Part shown: positions 50,878 through 63,512 of the stretch, piece by piece
Layout: the number at the start of each line of letters is the position of its first letter
How positions within the stretch are numbered: the first letter of the stretch is position 1
Source: Paractinoplanes pyxinae
Lineage (GTDB): Bacteria; Actinomycetota; Actinomycetes; Mycobacteriales; Micromonosporaceae
Reading direction: 5' to 3'
Length of the DNA: 64,000 nucleotides
Assembly (NCBI RefSeq): GCF_026626335.1
Contig: NZ_JAPNTZ010000001.1
Coordinates: 1-64,000, forward strand
Position numbers and translations under genes: made by a program
The notes under the pieces: generated by a model
Told to the model about the DNA's origin: nothing
The model's input: the letters and a program-made list of their open reading frames with translations, nothing else
Database searches by the model: none

Positions 50878-51993
50878 GTGGAGCGAATCACGCCGGCGCC
50901 CGGGCGTCGTAAGCCGATCGGTGTCGGCATCGTCGGGCTGAGCGCCCGGGGCGGATGGGCGGCCGGGGCGCATCTGCCCGCCCTGGCCGCCGTCGAGGGC
51001 CTGGAGCTTCGTGCGCTGGCCTCCGGCTCCGAAGCCTCGGCCCGGGCCGCCGAAGCCGCCTACCACGTTCCCGCGTACACCTCGGTCGAGGAACTGGCCG
51101 CCGACGCGAACGTCGACCTCGTCGTGGTCGCGGTCAAGACGCCGCGGCACCGCGAACTCGTGCTGCCGGTGCTGCGGGCGGAGGTGCCGGTGCTCACCGA
51201 GTGGCCGCTGGCCGTCAGCCTGGCCGAGGCGGAAGAGATGCAGCGGGCCGCCGGCGGGACGCGAACCTTCGCCGGCCTGCAGGGGCGCTCGTCACCCACG
51301 TTCCGGTGGCTGACCGACCTGGTGGCCCAGGGGTACGTGGGCGAGGTGCTGTCGGCAACGGTGGTGGCGTCCTCGACCGAGTGGGGCACACCGGTGACGC
51401 CGCCGCAGCTGTACACATTGGATCGCAGGCTGGGCGCCACCATGCTGACCATCGCCTTCGGGCACGCCATCGACGCGGTGTCCATGGTCGTGGGCGAGCT
51501 GCAGGAGGTGGTCGCCACGACGGCGACGCGGCGTCGCAAGGTGCCGCTGGGCGACACCGGCGAGTTCGTCGACATGACCGCGGAGGACCAGATCGCCGTC
51601 TCGGGCACGGTCCCCGGCGGAGCGGTCGTGTCCGTGCATCACCGCGGCGGTGCGGTGTCCGGCGCCGGTTTCTCCCTCATCATCGACGGCACGGAGGGCA
51701 GGCTAGAGGTCAGCGGCGCCGAGTTCCCGCACATCGGGCCGGTGTCGGTGCGCGGCGTACGAGGTCGCGGGCCCCTCGCCGACCTCGAACTGCCACCGTC
51801 GTACGACCAGCACCCCCGCCTCGCCGGCACCGTCATCCACACGCTCGCCCACGCCTACACCGCAATCCGCGACGACCTGCTCGACGGCACCACCCTGGCC
51901 CCGGACTTCACCCACGCCGTCCGCCGCCACCGCCTCCTGGACGCAATCGTGCGCAGCGCCGAATCCGGCCGGCGCACAGCCACCCACAACTGA
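50878..51993 (+). CDS. Gfo/Idh/MocA-family oxidoreductase
   Basis: The 371-residue NAD(P)-dependent dehydrogenase has a Rossmann N-terminus (VGIVGLSARGGWAAGAHLPAL is the glycine loop region, quoted here as GIVGLSARGGW), VDLVVVAVKTPRH, and LTEWPLAVS in place of the usual EKPxA. The C-terminal beta-sheet domain follows. Close relatives act on sugars or, as galactose/lactose dehydrogenase-like Gal80 homologues, serve as regulators. GTG 50878 gives the expected short N-terminus. It stands alone between the peptidase and the LuxR regulator. Confidence 0.88.
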   Translation: MERITPAPGRRKPIGVGIVGLSARGGWAAGAHLPALAAVEGLELRALASGSEASARAAEAAYHVPAYTSVEELAADANVDLVVVAVKTPRHRELVLPVLRAEVPVLTEWPLAVSLAEAEEMQRAAGGTRTFAGLQGRSSPTFRWLTDLVAQGYVGEVLSATVVASSTEWGTPVTPPQLYTLDRRLGATMLTIAFGHAIDAVSMVVGELQEVVATTATRRRKVPLGDTGEFVDMTAEDQIAVSGTVPGGAVVSVHHRGGAVSGAGFSLIIDGTEGRLEVSGAEFPHIGPVSVRGVRGRGPLADLELPPSYDQHPRLAGTVIHTLAHAYTAIRDDLLDGTTLAPDFTHAVRRHRLLDAIVRSAESGRRTATHN

Positions 51994-52069
51994 GCCCACC
52001 GCCATGCTCACCAGCCCCAAGGCCGGCGACGCCCGGTGGAACTGTGTGCCGAGGACAGGGCCGGACCGC

Positions 52070-52100
52070 TTGACTCGGTGGTAGGAACACCCTTTCCACT
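52070..52100 (+). promoter_or_regulatory. MerR-type promoter with 19-bp spacer (site b)
   Basis: TTGACT (52070-52075), 19-bp spacer CGGTGGTAGGAACACCCTT with dyad GGTG/CACC, and TCCACT (52095-52100). ATG 52107 follows after 6 bases. It closely resembles the sites at 25099 and 57079, supporting MerR control of this LuxR gene. Confidence 0.68.
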
Positions 52101-52106
52101 CGGTGC

Positions 52107-57004
<4,898 letters not shown>

Positions 57005-57078
57005 GTCGGCCCCTTCCTGAGCCAACGCCGGCCATCCGAGCTTCACGGCCGGCGACTGAAGGTCAGCTGTCCGCGCGT

Positions 57079-57109
57079 AGTCGACACTATGTTCCTGCCA
57101 CAGGGTCAA
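57079..57109 (-). promoter_or_regulatory. MerR-type promoter with 19-bp spacer (site c), upstream of MerR paralogue 2
   Basis: On the minus strand: TTGACC (57109-57104), 19-bp spacer CTGTGGCAGGAACATAGTG, TCGACT (57084-57079). The first 11 spacer bases match site a at 25099. The start codon of MerR paralogue 2 is ~75 bases downstream, so this transcript has a leader. Confidence 0.72.
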
Positions 57110-57124
57110 GCCCCCGCTGCGTGC

Positions 57125-57130
57125 TACGGT
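57125..57130 (+). promoter_or_regulatory. -10 element TACGGT, leaderless
   Basis: TACGGT ends 7 bases before ATG 57138. The -35 would fall within or beside the divergent MerR operator (57104-57109), so MerR binding may affect both directions. Confidence 0.4.
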
Positions 57131-57137
57131 CCGGCCA

Positions 57138-57884
57138 ATGACCGAAACCGTTCCGCTGGCCCACGACGTCGACGGCTCCGGGCCCTTGCTCGTCGCCCTG
57201 CACGGGATGACCGAGGACCGCCGTTTCTGGGACGGTGTGCCGCTCGCCGAGCGTTTCCGCACCGTTCGCGTCGACCTGCGCGGGCACGGGGAGTCCCCAC
57301 GGGTCGGGCCGTACGATCCGCTCACGCTGGCCGGCGATGTGCACGAGCTGCTGAACACTTTGCGGATCGACGAGCCGCCGCTGGTGCTGGGTCATTCGTA
57401 CGGAGGAGTGGTGGCCACCGCCTACGCCTCGCGTTTCCCCGTCCGCGGGGTGGTCGACGTCGATCAGACCCTCGACATCACGCCGTTGCCGGCGCCGATC
57501 GCCGAAGCCGTGCGCGGCGAGGGCTATCGGGAGTTCATGACGGCGGGCTTCGCTCAGATGTACGGCGAACTGGATCCGGCCGTGGCCGCGGAACTCAGCG
57601 AGCGGCGTGAGGTCCGGCAGGACGTCCTGGCCGGCGTGTGGGCTCCGCTGCTCGACCTGGGCCCGGACGAGCTGACCGCCTTCGTCGCGGACCTGACGCC
57701 GACGCAGCCCACCCCTTACCTGTCGATCCACGGCCTGCCGGTGGACGACTCGTACGCGAAATGGCTGGACGACCGGATTCCGGGCGCGGTGGTCGAGGCC
57801 GCCCCGGTCGTCACCCACTACCCCCACCTGGCCGACCCGTCGTGGTTCGTGCGGCGGCTGGTCGCCTTCGACACCGCCGCCTGA
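57138..57884 (+). CDS. Alpha/beta hydrolase
   Basis: The 248-residue cytoplasmic hydrolase has the oxyanion HGMTEDRRFW, DLRGHGESP, the nucleophile elbow LGHSYGGVVA and a late HYPHLADP histidine. The fold suits an esterase, lactonase or haloperoxidase-like enzyme; the substrate is unknown. It is divergent from MerR paralogue 2 with ~130 bases between, so it is a likely target. The start sits 7 bases after a TACGGT -10. Confidence 0.88.
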   Translation: MTETVPLAHDVDGSGPLLVALHGMTEDRRFWDGVPLAERFRTVRVDLRGHGESPRVGPYDPLTLAGDVHELLNTLRIDEPPLVLGHSYGGVVATAYASRFPVRGVVDVDQTLDITPLPAPIAEAVRGEGYREFMTAGFAQMYGELDPAVAAELSERREVRQDVLAGVWAPLLDLGPDELTAFVADLTPTQPTPYLSIHGLPVDDSYAKWLDDRIPGAVVEAAPVVTHYPHLADPSWFVRRLVAFDTAA

Positions 57885-57909
57885 CAGCGCCCGGAGCCGC
57901 CGCTGGTGA

Positions 57910-58587
57910 CTACCGGTAGAACTCGCTGGGGTCGGCGGCCAGTGAGGCCTTCACGTGGGCGGTCCAGTCGTCGGCGACGATCTCGATGCGGTCCTGCTCG
58001 AGGCCGTCCAGCCCGGCCCGTACGAGCACGGCCGGGTCGCCCTTGGGGCCCTCGTAGTCACTGAGGTCGGTGTCGGCGGCGCCGAGGTGCAGCGCGGTGA
58101 CCAGCGTCTTCTGGTCGGCCAGTTCCAGCCGTACGCCGTTGGTCAGGTTCCACTCGGCCGCCTTGGCCACGCCGTACGCGGTGTGGCCGGGGTAGTTGAA
58201 CCACGACATCGCGGACAGCACGTTCAGGATGGCCCCGCCCGCCAGTTGCGGCGCGAAGGCCCGGATCATGCCGAGCGTGCCCCAGAAGTGGGTGTCGAGC
58301 TCGAGCCGGATCCGGTCGAGGTCGCCGGTGACCAGGCCGGTGACCGTGTCGATGCCGGCGTTGTTGACCAGCAGCGTGACGTCGGGCGCGGCGGCCGCGG
58401 CGGCGGCGATCGACCGCGGGTCGGTGATGTCGAGCGCCAGCACCGTCGCGCCGGGAAGGTCGACGAGTTCGGGCCGGCGGGCGGTGGCGTACACCTTGGC
58501 GCCGCGAGCGAGAAGCTGCTCGGCGAAGTGCCGGCCGAGACCGCGGTTGGCCCCGGTGACGAGGGCGACTGCTCCGGAGATCTGCAT
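57910..58587 (-). CDS. Short-chain dehydrogenase/reductase
   Basis: The 225-residue SDR is complete: TGANRGLGRHFA, LALDITD, NNAGID, and the catalytic Ser-Tyr-Lys in SAMSWFNYPGHTAYGVAKA. It should oxidise or reduce a small alcohol/ketone with NAD(P). ATG 58587 lies 7 bases from a TAGCGT -10, indicating a leaderless start, and the promoter carries a perfect CTGACGT/ACGTCAG dyad in a 20-bp spacer. Confidence 0.9.
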   Translation of the reverse strand: MQISGAVALVTGANRGLGRHFAEQLLARGAKVYATARRPELVDLPGATVLALDITDPRSIAAAAAAAPDVTLLVNNAGIDTVTGLVTGDLDRIRLELDTHFWGTLGMIRAFAPQLAGGAILNVLSAMSWFNYPGHTAYGVAKAAEWNLTNGVRLELADQKTLVTALHLGAADTDLSDYEGPKGDPAVLVRAGLDGLEQDRIEIVADDWTAHVKASLAADPSEFYR

Positions 58588-58594
58588 GTGGCCC

Positions 58595-58626
58595 ACGCTA
58601 GAACCTGACGTTGACGTCAGAGGCAA
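58595..58626 (-). promoter_or_regulatory. MerR-like promoter with 20-bp spacer and ACGTCAG dyad
   Basis: On the minus strand: TTGCCT (58626-58621), 20-bp spacer, TAGCGT (58600-58595). The spacer is filled by the inverted repeat CTGACGT-TG-ACGTCAG (58605-58620). The overlong spacer with a central dyad is the MerR pattern, but the half-sites differ from those of the five TTGAC-type sites, so a different MerR or a TetR protein may bind. Confidence 0.6.
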
Positions 58627-58726
58627 CTGCCGAGACGTACGTCACGCGGGTCCGGCCGTTGACCGTGTTCCGGGAACAGAGTGTCGACTGGCCTCACCCT
58701 GGCACATCGCCGAATGAGGAACCGCC

Positions 58727-58879
58727 GTGGATCTGTCCCAGATACCCGACCACGTCCGTCTGATCGCCGCGTTGATCGGCGTTCTGCAACCGTTCATCGC
58801 CGGCGCCGTCGCCGCCTCGATCCGGTTCCCCGCCACCGCGCCGCTGCTCGGCGCCCTGCTTGTGGCGGCGATGGCCTGA
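58727..58879 (+). CDS. 50-residue hydrophobic protein upstream of GPP34 copy 2
   Basis: GTG 58727, with GAGGAA 5 bases upstream, encodes DLSQIPDHVRLIAALIGVLQ and onward, with one membrane helix and a second weak one. It ends LLVAAMA. The stop overlaps the ATG of the GPP34 gene (TGATG), so the two are coupled. No family is recognised; it could be a small membrane anchor for the GPP34 protein. Confidence 0.55.
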   Translation: MDLSQIPDHVRLIAALIGVLQPFIAGAVAASIRFPATAPLLGALLVAAMA

Positions 58880-59523
58880 TGACGACCCTGCCCCTGCCGC
58901 ATCTGCTGTTCCTGCTGAGCCATCAGCCCGAAAAGGACCGGCTCGACGACGACAGCGAGGCCGTGCGGGGATCGCTGCTCCGCGGGGCCGCGGTGGCCCA
59001 GCTGCGCCTGTCCGGCCTGCTGCTCGACCGCGCCGGCCGGGCCGAGCGGCGGAATGCCACACCCGCGACCACCCTCGACCCCTTCCTCGCTCAAGTGCTC
59101 GCCGACGTTCCGGCGGATCGGCCGCGCCGCTGGTTCGACGTGCTGGAGCAACGGTGGCAGCAGGCCGAGGAAGCCGTTCAGGCGCAGCTCGTCGCGGCCG
59201 GGGCGGTCACCGTCGAGCAGCGCCGGGTGCTGGGCATCATCCCGGCCGAGCAGGTCGTGCTGACCGATCCCGGCTCGGTGCGGGCGCTGCGCGAGCGGGT
59301 ACGCCGGGCCGCCCAGCGCGAACCCGGAACGGCGCCGCCTCCCATCGGCGAGGCCGTGCTGGCCGCCCTGGCGATCGACGGCAACGTGAGCACGGTGTTC
59401 GGGTGGCGTGACCTGTGGGGGCACAAGGCCGCCGTCGCCGAGCTGAAGGACCAGGTCGACCGGGAGCTGCCCGGTCTGCGGTCGACTTTGATCCAGTCCA
59501 TCGCCCTGCGCCGCGCCGGATGA
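58879..59523 (+). CDS. GPP34 (GOLPH3-like) family protein, copy 2
   Basis: The 214-residue protein has PLPHLLFLLSHQPEKDRL and GAAVAQLRLSGLLL at the N-terminus, matching the GPP34 pattern seen at 47444-48157, and a helical remainder. The biochemical role is unknown in bacteria; the eukaryotic family binds PI4P at membranes. It is coupled to a 50-residue hydrophobic protein upstream. The MerR-type promoter of the next gene begins 8 bases after its stop. Confidence 0.78.
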   Translation: MTTLPLPHLLFLLSHQPEKDRLDDDSEAVRGSLLRGAAVAQLRLSGLLLDRAGRAERRNATPATTLDPFLAQVLADVPADRPRRWFDVLEQRWQQAEEAVQAQLVAAGAVTVEQRRVLGIIPAEQVVLTDPGSVRALRERVRRAAQREPGTAPPPIGEAVLAALAIDGNVSTVFGWRDLWGHKAAVAELKDQVDRELPGLRSTLIQSIALRRAG

Positions 59524-59531
59524 GCCCGGGC

Positions 59532-59562
59532 TTGACTGTGTCGCAGGGACACACTTTTCAAT
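59532..59562 (+). promoter_or_regulatory. MerR-type promoter with 19-bp spacer (site d)
   Basis: TTGACT (59532-59537), spacer GTGTCGCAGGGACACACTT (19 bp) and TTCAAT (59557-59562); GTG 59569 follows after 6 bases. The dyad TGTGTC-GCAGG-GACACA is perfect. It shares GCAGGGACA with site a. Confidence 0.75.
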
Positions 59563-59568
59563 GGCCGG

Positions 59569-60222
59569 GTGTTCGACGAATGGCGCAGGCGCCGGGCCAT
59601 CCAGCGCATCAAGCCCGGCGACGGCCGTGCGCTGAAACGGTTCCGCTGGTGGCAGCCGCTGTCCCGGTCGCTGTTCTACCTTCCCGCGGACGCCGGCGCC
59701 GGCCGCCCGGTGGAGTACGCGGTCGACGTGCACCACTTGAGGAGCGACGACAACGGCGACACCGAAGCTCACCTGTACCGCGACGGCCTGCGCTACGCGC
59801 GGACCCGGCTGCCCGCCGTGTTCCCGATCGAGGGCGGCGCGATCGAGGTGATGGCGTCGGCCTTCGGGATCCGGCGGTGCCACTTCGTCGCCGACGACGG
59901 GACCGAGCAGCAGCTCGTGCCGGATCCGCGTTCGGCCGAGGGGCGCCGGGCCCGCCTCGACCGGGAACGGCCCGCGCTCAGCCGCTGGATCGGCGTGGTC
60001 TCCCTCGTCCTGATCGTCGTCCCGCTGATCCTCGGCCTCCCGCAGACCGTCGAATCGATCTCCCGGTTCCCGCCGCTGGCCGAGCGGTTCGGTGTCTTCG
60101 ACTCTCCGGTCGACGCGCCGGCCTGGTTGAACGTCGTGTTCGTGATCAGCGCGACCGTGGGCAGCACCGAGCGGGCCCTACGGCTGCGGTACAACCGCTG
60201 GCTCGACCAGGTGGCGGGCTGA
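59569..60222 (+). CDS. Membrane protein of unknown function under MerR-type promoter
   Basis: The 217-residue protein has a basic N-terminus (FDEWRRRRAIQRIKPGDGRA), a beta-rich soluble part (~45-125) and two C-terminal membrane helices (~138-160 and ~183-200). GTG 59569 is 6 bases after a MerR-type -10, so the transcript is leaderless. It converges with MerR paralogue 3, separated by only 6 bases. No family is recognised. Confidence 0.7.
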   Translation: MFDEWRRRRAIQRIKPGDGRALKRFRWWQPLSRSLFYLPADAGAGRPVEYAVDVHHLRSDDNGDTEAHLYRDGLRYARTRLPAVFPIEGGAIEVMASAFGIRRCHFVADDGTEQQLVPDPRSAEGRRARLDRERPALSRWIGVVSLVLIVVPLILGLPQTVESISRFPPLAERFGVFDSPVDAPAWLNVVFVISATVGSTERALRLRYNRWLDQVAG

Positions 60223-60228
60223 CCCGGG

Positions 60229-60954
60229 TCAGCTCTGCGCCCGTAGTTGCTCGCGGGCCAGCTGCTTGGCCCGGCGCAGCACGTCGTTCTGGGCCTCGTT
60301 GTGCAGCTCCCGCACCGCGTCGAGCAAGGCCTGCCGCGTGACGTCCCCGCCCTTCGCCGCGTGCGCCATCGGGTCGTCGTCCATCCAGGGGTGGGCGCGC
60401 AGGGTCCTGGCCACGGACGGCGCGAACTTCTCGGCCAGGCGCTGCCGGGTCGCCTCGTCGGCGTCGGGCGGCAGGGCCTCGAATTCGGGGTCGGCGCCTT
60501 CGTCGTCGTTCTCGACGGCGCTCAGCACGTCGGCCAGCCCCTGCTTGTCGTAGATCCGCGTGTACATGTGAATGAGCGAGCGGTCGGCCTCGGACAGACG
60601 ATCGGCCACGGCCTCGAAGCCGGGCGGCGTGTCGGGCGGCGCGTTCGCGCTCAGGATGGCCGCGATGCCCTGCCGGGCCTTCTCCAGCCGTTCGATGGCG
60701 GCCGCGTGGTCGTCGTCGACCTGGCGCAGCGTCTCGTCCGCGCCGGCGGTCAGGTTCTTGATCCGGCTCAGCGGCACGCCCAGCTCGACCAGCCGCCGGA
60801 CGCGCAGCAGGCGGATGAGGTCCGGCATCTCGTACTGCTTGTAGCCGTTGTGGCGGCGATCCGGCTCCTCGAGCACGCCGGACCGGTGATAGTGCCGAAT
60901 CGTGTTCACCGTGGTGCCGGCCAGCTTCGCCAGCTCGCTCGTGCTCCAGGCCAT
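60229..60954 (-). CDS. MerR-family transcriptional regulator (paralogue 3)
   Basis: The 241-residue protein has the HTH AWSTSELAKLAG, VNTIRHYHRSGVL and RRHNGYKQYEM, and an effector domain with DADEATRQRLAEKFAP. It is a paralogue of those at 40986 and 56225. GGAAGGAGG stands 4 bases before ATG 60954. The promoter is not as clear as at paralogue 2; TTGTCA near 61010 on the minus strand is a weak -35 candidate. It likely controls the convergent neighbour or one of the TTGAC-type sites. Confidence 0.92.
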   Translation of the reverse strand: MAWSTSELAKLAGTTVNTIRHYHRSGVLEEPDRRHNGYKQYEMPDLIRLLRVRRLVELGVPLSRIKNLTAGADETLRQVDDDHAAAIERLEKARQGIAAILSANAPPDTPPGFEAVADRLSEADRSLIHMYTRIYDKQGLADVLSAVENDDEGADPEFEALPPDADEATRQRLAEKFAPSVARTLRAHPWMDDDPMAHAAKGGDVTRQALLDAVRELHNEAQNDVLRRAKQLAREQLRAQS

Positions 60955-61040
60955 GCCGCCTCCTTCCCGCGGGCGATGAGACCGGGCGGTACTGAGGGAA
61001 CCAGAGCCTGACAACTGATCTTCCGCCGATCCGGAGACTG

Positions 61041-61682
61041 TCATGCAGAACACGCGCTCCGGCGCACCGTCCCGAGCCGGGCCGGCTGTTCGATCGCGGC
61101 CGCGGGTAGGGGGCGCCGGCAGACGTAGACCAGGGCCGGGGGCAGGTTGGTCCATACCGTACGCGTGACGACCACCTCTTCGAAGCGGGAGCGCAGCGAC
61201 CGCAGCAGCCGGCGGGCCGGCGGCGTCCAGCGGGCGTGAACGTACGCGAACGTGGTGAAGACGCCGGCCGGGTCGAGGGCGGCCACCACCTCGGCCAGCA
61301 CGTCACGCTGGGCCGACTCGCCGAAGGCGGCCCACGGCAGGCCGCTGACCACGACGTCGACCCGGTCGATGCCGCGCTCGGCCAGGACGTCGCGCAGCGC
61401 GGCGGCGTCGGCCACCGCGACGGTCACCGCCGGATGCAGGGTGGCCAGGCGGCCGGCGAACCGGGGGTTGAGCTCGACGGCGATGTGCCGCCCGGACCCG
61501 GCCAGGCGCCGCTGGATGGGGCCGGTGAACGCGCCGGTGCCGGGCCCCAGCTCCACGACGACGGGCGCTCCCGTGGCCGGCACGGCCGCGGTGGCCACCT
61601 CGGCCAGGGCCCGCCCGCTGGGGCGGACCGCGCCCACCGTCAGCGGGGCGCGCAGGAACTCGCGGAAGAACGGCCGGCTCAC
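61041..61682 (-). CDS. SAM-dependent methyltransferase, phospholipid/rRNA-adenine type
   Basis: The 213-residue Rossmann methyltransferase starts PFFREFLRAPLTVGAVRPSGR, partly quoted as FLRAPLTVGAVRPSGR. This N-terminus is characteristic of PmtA-like phospholipid N-methyltransferases. It is followed by VVELGPGTGAFT (SAM loop), VELNPRFA and VVSGLPWAAF. It may methylate phosphatidylethanolamine or another lipid. GTG 61682 overlaps the stop of the upstream SDR by 4 bases, so the two work in one transcript. Confidence 0.82.
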   Translation of the reverse strand: MSRPFFREFLRAPLTVGAVRPSGRALAEVATAAVPATGAPVVVELGPGTGAFTGPIQRRLAGSGRHIAVELNPRFAGRLATLHPAVTVAVADAAALRDVLAERGIDRVDVVVSGLPWAAFGESAQRDVLAEVVAALDPAGVFTTFAYVHARWTPPARRLLRSLRSRFEEVVVTRTVWTNLPPALVYVCRRPLPAAAIEQPARLGTVRRSACSA

Positions 61683-62626
61683 GCGGCCGCCGCGAAGGGG
61701 GCCCGGGCCAGCCGCTCGGAGACCTCCCAGATGCGGGCCGCGTCCTCGGTGCTGCGCAGCGGCGGGTACAGCCGCTGTTCGGCCGGCCGGCCGGCGAGAT
61801 TGCCCAGGCCGCTGGGGCCGTAGAGCACGCCGGGCTTGGCCGCGGGGTCGGTCGCGGCCATCAGGGCCGGCAGGCCGGCCGACTCGACCGTGCCCGCCAG
61901 GATGCCGCGTGACGACAGGGCCTGGATCAGCCGGAGTTGCGGGGTGGTCCGGTTGCGGCCCATCTCGGGCCGGGCGCCCAGCAGGTTGGTCGGGGCCACC
62001 CCGGGGTGCGCGAGGTTGCTGGTGATGCCCCAGCCGTGGGCCTCGCTGCGCCGCTGCAGCTCGAGCCCGAACAGCCCGAACGCGATCTTGGACTGGCTGT
62101 ACGCCCGCATGACGTTGTAGGAGCGTTCCCCGTTCAGGTCCTCCCAGTTGATCTTGCCACTGCGGGCGGCGATGCTGATCTGCGAGGTGACCCGGGCCCG
62201 GCCCGTTCGCAGCAGCGGCAGCAGGTGCCCGACCAGGGCGAAGTGGCCCAGGTGGTTGGTGCCGAACTGCACCTCGAAGCCGTCGGCCGTGGTCTGCCGG
62301 CTCGGCGGTTGCATCACCCCGGCGTTGTTGATCAGCAGGTGGATCGGGTTGCCCTCGGCCCGCAGGGTGTCGCCGAGGGCGGCCACCGAGGCCAGCGAGG
62401 ACAGGTCGAGGGTGCGGGTCGAGACCTTCGCGCCCCGGTGGTTGCGGCGGATCCGGGTGACGGCCTGGTCGCCCTTGGCCGGGTTGCGGACCGGCAGGAT
62501 CAGCTCGGCGCCGGCCGCGGCCAGCCGGTCGGCCATGACCAGGCCCATCCCGTCGCTGGCCCCGGTGATCACGACGCGCCGGCCGGTCAGGTCGGGCAGG
62601 TTGAAGTCGATCTTGGTACGTGCCAT
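61679..62626 (-). CDS. Short-chain dehydrogenase, retinol dehydrogenase/WW-oxidoreductase-like
   Basis: The 315-residue long-form SDR has TGASDGMGLVMA, RNPAKGD, LDLSSLASVAAL, NNAGVM and the catalytic SYNVMRAYSQSK, with the family HPGVAPTNL segment later. It resembles protochlorophyllide/retinol dehydrogenase-like SDRs acting on hydrophobic substrates. GAGGAG is 6 bases before ATG 62626. It is coupled to the methyltransferase downstream by a 4-base overlap. Confidence 0.9.
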   Translation of the reverse strand: MARTKIDFNLPDLTGRRVVITGASDGMGLVMADRLAAAGAELILPVRNPAKGDQAVTRIRRNHRGAKVSTRTLDLSSLASVAALGDTLRAEGNPIHLLINNAGVMQPPSRQTTADGFEVQFGTNHLGHFALVGHLLPLLRTGRARVTSQISIAARSGKINWEDLNGERSYNVMRAYSQSKIAFGLFGLELQRRSEAHGWGITSNLAHPGVAPTNLLGARPEMGRNRTTPQLRLIQALSSRGILAGTVESAGLPALMAATDPAAKPGVLYGPSGLGNLAGRPAEQRLYPPLRSTEDAARIWEVSERLARAPFAAAA

Positions 62627-62839
62627 CGTGCGCTCCTCGTCTCGGCTGTGATCGAGATTCGCGTACGGCCGGATTCGCATCCAGGGCCTGCCGATCCGAG
62701 GCTTACCGATCCGTGTTCGCGCCGGTCGGGGGCACTGTCGACGGAGCACTTCACCCGAACGGTGAGCCCGCCGACGGTCGAACCGGCGGGCGAGGTTGAC
62801 CGTCAGGACGACATCCCATGTGGGGTTGATTGGGTTTTA

Positions 62840-62875
62840 CCTCCCGTAAGACGCGATACAACCCAGTACGGGAGG
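62840..62875 (+). promoter_or_regulatory. Hairpin that would mask the ribosome binding site
   Basis: CCTCCCGTA (62840-62848) is perfectly complementary to TACGGGAGG (62867-62875). The right arm contains the GGAGG ribosome binding site, 8 bases before ATG 62884. If the transcript begins upstream, the 9-bp stem with an 18-base loop would hide it and control translation. Confidence 0.6.
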
Positions 62876-62883
62876 AATTGCAC

Positions 62884-63447
62884 ATGAAGAAGCTTGCTCG
62901 CGCCATCACCCTGGGAGGGTTCGGCGTCCTGACCGCCCTCACCTTCGGCATGGGCCCGGCTCAGGCGGCCCCGGCGGCGCCCGCGGCTCCGGAGAGCAAG
63001 ACCACGGCCAGCCAGAACATCTGGCGGGGCGAGAGCCAGGTCGTCGGCTTCTACCGCACGCTGGGCGCCTGTGAGCTGGCCGGCCAGTACGGTGAGCGGG
63101 CCGGCGCCTGGGACGACCACGACTGCAGCATCACCCGCGTCGGCGCTCGCCGGGGCGCGTGGGCTCTCGAGGTCGTCGACTACGACAACTGGGGCTCGTT
63201 CGGTTTCGGCCGGCCGTTCCAGGTCGTCCGGGGCTTCCCGACCCAGTTCCGGCCGGTGTGGGCGGGTCAGTTCCGTCCGGGCCGCCCGGGTCAGTTCCGG
63301 TTCTACCGTCCGGGCACGCACCGCAACGACTGGATGCGTGACCGGGACCGTCGTCACCACCACTTCGACGGCCGCCGGGACAACGACCGTCGTGACAACG
63401 ACCGCAACGGTCGTGGCGGCTTCGGCGGCAACGGTCGCAACCGCTGA
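62884..63447 (+). CDS. Secreted basic protein of unknown function
   Basis: The 187-residue exported protein has a signal peptide (KKLARAITLGGFGVLTALTF, cleaved after AQA near 29). A ~70-residue folded part with two cysteines (GACEL, HDCSI) follows. A long C-terminal tail is rich in Arg, Gly, Asn, Phe, His and Asp (repeats around RPGRPGQFRF and NDRRDNDRN). The tail suggests binding to anionic surfaces or metal. No family is recognised. The ribosome binding site lies within a hairpin, and a strong terminator follows. Confidence 0.75.
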   Translation: MKKLARAITLGGFGVLTALTFGMGPAQAAPAAPAAPESKTTASQNIWRGESQVVGFYRTLGACELAGQYGERAGAWDDHDCSITRVGARRGAWALEVVDYDNWGSFGFGRPFQVVRGFPTQFRPVWAGQFRPGRPGQFRFYRPGTHRNDWMRDRDRRHHHFDGRRDNDRRDNDRNGRGGFGGNGRNR

Positions 63448-63474
63448 ACAGCAACACCATGAAGTGAAACCGGT

Positions 63475-63503
63475 AGGCCGCCGGGCGACATGCCCGGCGG
63501 CCT
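63475..63503. terminator. Bidirectional terminator between convergent genes
   Basis: AGGCCGCCGGGC (63475-63486) and GCCCGGCGGCCT (63492-63503) form a perfect 12-bp stem with a 5-base loop, placed between the convergent stops at 63447 and 63513. Confidence 0.85.
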
Positions 63504-63512
63504 CCGGGCAGG

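Noticed and set aside
61000..61020. MerR-type autoregulatory promoter for paralogue 3
   Set aside because: TTGTCA is present, but spacing and dyad do not match the other sites.
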